A stretch of DNA of 64,000 nucleotides from assembly GCA_023426545.1 (NCBI GenBank), contig JAFAAN010000034.1, forward strand, positions 1-64,000. Direction: 5' to 3'. Made by a program: the position numbers and the translations under genes. Positions 60,832-64,000 of the stretch are shown here, piece by piece; positions within the stretch are counted from its first letter, which is position 1, and each line of letters opens with the position of its first letter. Under the pieces are notes generated by a model. That model searched no databases, was not told the DNA's origin, and saw nothing but the letters and a program-made list of their open reading frames with translations. The stretch comes from Pseudomonadota bacterium. GTDB lineage: Bacteria; Myxococcota; Myxococcia; Myxococcales; Myxococcaceae.

Positions 60832-61950
60832 ATGTCCCTGCAAGGCACCCTGAAGGACTTTGGGATTGGCGACATCCTGCAGCTCATCGGGCAGCAGCAG
60901 AAGACGGGCACGCTCCACGTCCGCGCCAAGGACCAGGAAGTGCGCATCGGCTTCAAGGATGGCCACATCATCAAGGCGGAGAGCGTCACCCGGAAGCGCA
61001 AGGACCTCATCGGCGCCATGCTGGTGCGCTCGGAGCTCATCACCGAGACGCAGCTCGAGGCGGCCCTGGAGACGCAGCGCCGCACACTGAAGCGGCTGGG
61101 GGATGTGCTGGTGTCCAGCCAGGCCATCACCGCCGAGCGCTTCCAGGCGATGATGCAGCTCCAGGCGACGGAGACCCTCTACCGCCTCTTCACCTGGAAG
61201 TCGGGCACCTACGAGTTCATCCAGGAGGACGTGGAGCCGGACGCGGAAGCCATCCAGCCCCTGCGCGCCGAGACGGTGCTGATGGAGGGCTTCCGGATGG
61301 TGGATGAGTGGCCCGTCATCCGGCAGAAGATCCACCGCGACGACCTCGTCTTCGAGCGCATCAAGGCGTTGCCGCAACCCCGGTTCGATGAGCTGGGCGG
61401 AGAGCTGGGGACCATCGGTTCGTCGGAGCGCCGCATCTACGACGAGCTTTCCCCCGGGCGCGATCTGCGCAAGCTGGTGGACATCTCGTGCCTGGGAGAA
61501 TTCGAGACCTGCAAGGCGCTCTACAATCTGGTGAAAGGTGAGTACGTCCGGTCTGTCCTCCCGGAGGGCGCTCCAGCCCCCGCGCCTGGGGAACAACGGC
61601 TGCTCGCCCGCCTTGGCGCCCCGGCGGGGCGGCTGCTCGCCACGATGGTCGTGCTGGCGGCGCTGGCCCTGGTGGTGGCTCGGGGGGCGGAGGCGCGTCA
61701 CGAGGGCATCGCTGCCACGCCGTTCGCGGATGCGTCCGCCCAACGTCATGTTTCCCAGGCCCAGCGCGTCCGGATCGAAGCCGCGTTGGAGGTCTTCCGC
61801 CTGGAACGCGGAGAGCTGCCCGAACGTCTGGATTCATTGGTCCAGGCTGGACTGTTGAAACCGGGCGAACTGAAATACCCGTGGCAGGAAGAGTACTATT
61901 ACCGGCGGTTGGCCGCTCGGCAGTTCATTCTCCTGCCGCCCCTGCGCTAG
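60832..61950 (+). CDS. DUF4388 protein with membrane helix and pseudopilin-like C-terminus
   Basis: A 372-residue protein. DUF4388/PATAN domain at the N-terminus (MSLQGTLKDFGIGDILQL, KTGTLHVR, KDGHIIKAE), then helical regions, with an FTWKSGTYEFIQEDVEPDAEA stretch usual in this family. One membrane helix follows (about 262-283) and a C-terminal segment (about 300-372) resembling a type II secretion pseudopilin: AALEVFRLERGELPERLDSL, then YPWQEEYYYR. DUF4388 proteins are common in myxobacteria and often linked to signalling. The combination is unusual. Co-transcribed with the TPR gene. Confidence 0.82.
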   Translation: MSLQGTLKDFGIGDILQLIGQQQKTGTLHVRAKDQEVRIGFKDGHIIKAESVTRKRKDLIGAMLVRSELITETQLEAALETQRRTLKRLGDVLVSSQAITAERFQAMMQLQATETLYRLFTWKSGTYEFIQEDVEPDAEAIQPLRAETVLMEGFRMVDEWPVIRQKIHRDDLVFERIKALPQPRFDELGGELGTIGSSERRIYDELSPGRDLRKLVDISCLGEFETCKALYNLVKGEYVRSVLPEGAPAPAPGEQRLLARLGAPAGRLLATMVVLAALALVVARGAEARHEGIAATPFADASAQRHVSQAQRVRIEAALEVFRLERGELPERLDSLVQAGLLKPGELKYPWQEEYYYRRLAARQFILLPPLR

Positions 61951-62038
61951 TCCTGACACAAAGTCGTCTTTCGCGGCCCTGCTGGCGGCGTTACGTTGCT
62001 GTCAGCGGTAGCGACATAGACCGAGGAAAGAACCCGCA

Positions 62039-63142
62039 TTGCGAAATCCCGCCACTCTGGAAGCGCCCGAAGTCCTTACCGCCTCCGCCAAGGTGGACGT
62101 TCGCGACAACGCGACCGCCCTGGCCCTCTGCGGCAACCAGAATGAAAACCTCAAGCTGATGGAACGGCGCCTCGGGGTCCGGGTGGGACAACGGGGGACC
62201 GAGTTCCACCTCTCCGGGCCGTCGGACGCCGTGGCCTTCGCGGTGCGTCTGCTGGAGAACCTGGAGCAGATGATCCGCGCCGGCCGGCCCGTCTACCGCG
62301 AGGACGTGGAGCAGGGCATCAAGGTGCTCGGCCGTGGCGCGGAGTCCCTGCAGGAAGTCATGCTGGGGCCGGTGCTGAAGAGCTCGGGGAACCGGCAGAT
62401 TTCCCCCAAGAGCATCAACCAGAAGCGCTACGTGGACGCCATCCGCAGCCATGACATCGTCTTCGGTATTGGCCCCGCCGGTACGGGCAAGACGTACCTG
62501 GCCATGGCCATGGCGGTCGCCTTCCTCCAGGAGCGCAAGGTCAAGCGCATCGTCCTGGCGCGTCCCGCCGTCGAGGCAGGGGAGAAGCTCGGCTTCCTGC
62601 CGGGCGATTTGCAGGAGAAGGTGAACCCCTACCTGCGGCCCCTCTACGACGCCCTTCACGACATGATGGCGGCCGAGCGTGCCGCGCACCTGCTGGAGCA
62701 GGGCGTGGTGGAGGTGGCACCGCTGGCCTTCATGCGCGGCCGCACGCTCAACGACGCCTTCGTCATCCTCGACGAGGCGCAGAACACCACCGTGGAGCAG
62801 ATGAAGATGTTCCTGACGCGCCTGGGCTACAACAGCAAGGCCGTCATCACCGGTGACGTGACGCAGGTGGACCTGCCCACGGGGAAGATGTCCGGGTTGA
62901 ACCACGCCCGGGCGGTGCTGAAGAACATCGACGGCATCCACTTCGCGGAGTTCGCGGAGGTGGACGTGGTCCGCCATCCCCTGGTCCAGGAGGTCATCCG
63001 CGCGTATGACCGGGCGGACCTCGCCCAGCGCGAGGCCCAGGCCGCACGGGAGGCCGCTGCGCAGGCGGCCACCACCCAGGCCACGGCCACGCTCGAAGCC
63101 CTGTCGGAGCAGCCGGCCGCCGGACCCGTCGCCGTTGAGTAG
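62039..63142 (+). CDS. phoH: PhoH-family ATPase
   Basis: A 367-residue PhoH-like P-loop protein. Walker A is GPAGTGKT (145-152) in IVFGIGPAGTGKTYLAMA and Walker B is VILDEAQNTT (Asp245). Family stretches ARPAVEAGEKLGFLPGDLQEK and GDVTQVDLP are present. An N-terminal KH-like region (about 20-110) is typical of the PhoH/YbeZ type. The start is a TTG at 62039, 8 bases after GAGGAAAG; no ATG/GTG fits. Followed by a 7TM-HD gene, the phoH-yqfF order seen in many bacteria; role in RNA metabolism presumed. Confidence 0.95.
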   Translation: MRNPATLEAPEVLTASAKVDVRDNATALALCGNQNENLKLMERRLGVRVGQRGTEFHLSGPSDAVAFAVRLLENLEQMIRAGRPVYREDVEQGIKVLGRGAESLQEVMLGPVLKSSGNRQISPKSINQKRYVDAIRSHDIVFGIGPAGTGKTYLAMAMAVAFLQERKVKRIVLARPAVEAGEKLGFLPGDLQEKVNPYLRPLYDALHDMMAAERAAHLLEQGVVEVAPLAFMRGRTLNDAFVILDEAQNTTVEQMKMFLTRLGYNSKAVITGDVTQVDLPTGKMSGLNHARAVLKNIDGIHFAEFAEVDVVRHPLVQEVIRAYDRADLAQREAQAAREAAAQAATTQATATLEALSEQPAAGPVAVE

Positions 63143-63274
63143 CGGCAGCGGGCCTACGTACGCCCACCCACGCATACCCTGCCGGGCGGGCGTACTCCAT
63201 CCCACCCTCGCGAATATTCCCTGGCGCTGCGTCCTTGAAGGATCCGCGATGCCTTATCTAGGGTGAGGATCCCC

Positions 63275-64000
63275 ATGGCCGAACCGGAAACGCAGCCCCC
63301 CGGGCGCAGTCCGCTGGACGCGCTCGCAGAACGCCTCGGCCTGGACAATGGCGTCTGGGGGCGGCGCGCCATCCAGGTCCTCCTGCTCCTCGCCATCTCT
63401 GTCGGGGCGGGCTTCATCATCTCCCCGGGGCTCTACAGCCAGCAGATTCCGGCGCTCGCCGAGGAGAATCTCGGCAAGCCGTTCCGGGCCAGCTCCCCGG
63501 CGGGCTTCAAGGCCGCCCGGGACTACGAGGTGATTCACCGGGCCATGACGCAGCAGCGCCGCCAGGACGCGCGCGCCGCCGTCCGGCCCGTCTACGACTT
63601 GAACCCCGCGGTGTTGGGGCAGCTGCGCGCGACGGTGAGTTCCGCCTTCGCGTCCATGCGCATGCACCTGGACACCCTGGCCGAGTCCCTGGCGGAGAGC
63701 GAGCCCGAGGAGCGCGAGGCGAACCGCAAGCGCCGGCCCACCATCTCGCCCGAGATGGCGGAACTGGAGCGCACCACCCGCGAGAAGATGCGCGCGGAGC
63801 TCCAGGAGCGCTTCTTCGGCAAGCGCGACGCCGTGCTGGAGCTCGAGGACTTCCAGGCGCTCTACGCCACCCGGTTCTCGGCGGAGGCGGAGACGGCCAT
63901 GCTCCTGGTGCTGGAGCGGGCGTACCGCTCCGAGCGGGGCCCCGTGCACGTCGCCGGCCTGCGGGAGGAGCTGGTCCGCGAGGCACACCAGGGCCTCACC
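63275..64000 (+). CDS. 7TM-HD (PgpH/YqfF-like) phosphodiesterase, 3' truncated by window
   Basis: The open frame begins at ATG 63275 after a GTGAGG ribosome site and runs past the right edge; 242 residues are visible. After a polar head comes one helix (about 31-50: AIQVLLLLAISVGAGFIIS) and an extracytoplasmic 7TMR-HDED-type domain (VRPVYDLNPAVLGQLRATV, LELEDFQALYA). The family continues with seven helices and a cytoplasmic HD domain that hydrolyses c-di-AMP in Listeria PgpH. The location after phoH supports the call. The HD domain is outside the window, so activity is not shown here. Confidence 0.85.
   Translation, partial: MAEPETQPPGRSPLDALAERLGLDNGVWGRRAIQVLLLLAISVGAGFIISPGLYSQQIPALAEENLGKPFRASSPAGFKAARDYEVIHRAMTQQRRQDARAAVRPVYDLNPAVLGQLRATVSSAFASMRMHLDTLAESLAESEPEEREANRKRRPTISPEMAELERTTREKMRAELQERFFGKRDAVLELEDFQALYATRFSAEAETAMLLVLERAYRSERGPVHVAGLREELVREAHQGLT

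Noticed and set aside
58621..61749. Minus-strand open frame of over 1000 codons opposite the TPR and DUF4388 genes
   Set aside because: Arg/His/Gln-rich translation without any family pattern, lying antisense to two genes with clear domains. High GC makes long antisense frames common here.
63235..63264. TTGAAG-18-TAGGGT as a promoter of the 7TM-HD gene
   Set aside because: The start would fall about 4 bases before the ATG, while a GTGAGG ribosome site overlaps the -10. The spacer is long. Possible, but not supported enough to annotate.

Overview
This is a GC-rich, densely coded bacterial window (no eukaryotic or phage signature). Several features point to a myxobacterium of the Myxococcus/Corallococcus group (Cystobacterineae). 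The first gene is an AgmC-like Ig-repeat surface protein with a MYXO-CTERM-type tail. Two-component proteins are abundant, there is an MCP-less chemosensory cluster, DUF4388 and HEAT-repeat proteins occur, and stop/start overlaps of the ATGA/GTGA type are everywhere. Almost all the sequence is ordinary chromosome. I see no prophage, insertion sequence or CRISPR array.

Layout. 1-5.4 kb: surface/envelope proteins around a tRNA-Arg(CCG), then a CNNM/HlyC-type membrane protein. 5.5-12.4 kb (minus): a single-domain response regulator, a ceramide-glucosyltransferase-like GT, and the phosphate module phoU-pstB-pstA-pstC-pstS with phoB. 12.6-19.4 kb (plus): a sensor kinase and an NtrC-type sigma-54 activator, then a near-consensus sigma-54 promoter in front of a SulP transporter, beta-carbonic anhydrase, TauE-like exporter and DUF1634 protein. 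19.4-24.5 kb (minus): SixA phosphatase, then an apparent operon of a TPR-like protein, a lipoprotein, a second PhoB/PhoR pair and a metallophosphoesterase. 24.6-36.3 kb: housekeeping genes yceD, rpmF (inverted), plsX, fabD, fabG, acpP, fabF, rpiB, glyA, nrdR, ribD, ribE, ribH, nusB and a stand-alone M17 N-domain. 36.3-44.9 kb: chemosensory cluster (receiver, CheA, two CheW, membrane protein, HEAT-repeat protein, CheR, CheB, CheY) with no receptor gene. 45-48.4 kb: ABC exporter and a beta-hydroxyacid dehydrogenase. 48.5-52.9 kb (minus): a SusC/SusD pair of Bacteroidetes type. 53.2-64 kb: leuS, zinc-ribbon protein, lptE, rpsT (minus, TTG start), a MazG-VOC fusion (minus), a TPR/zinc-ribbon membrane protein, a DUF4388-pseudopilin-like fusion, phoH and the 5' part of a 7TM-HD phosphodiesterase gene.

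How the parts work together. The pst/pho genes form a phosphate uptake and sensing unit, and a glycolipid GT lies downstream in the same orientation, which suggests lipid remodelling under phosphate limitation. The kinase/activator pair at 12.6-15.6 kb probably drives the bicarbonate/CO2 genes through sigma-54. The lipid and cofactor genes form one long co-directional block with internal promoters (acpP, possibly ribE). Short names are used only where family recognition is strong. All functional statements rest on reading motifs by eye, without database searches.
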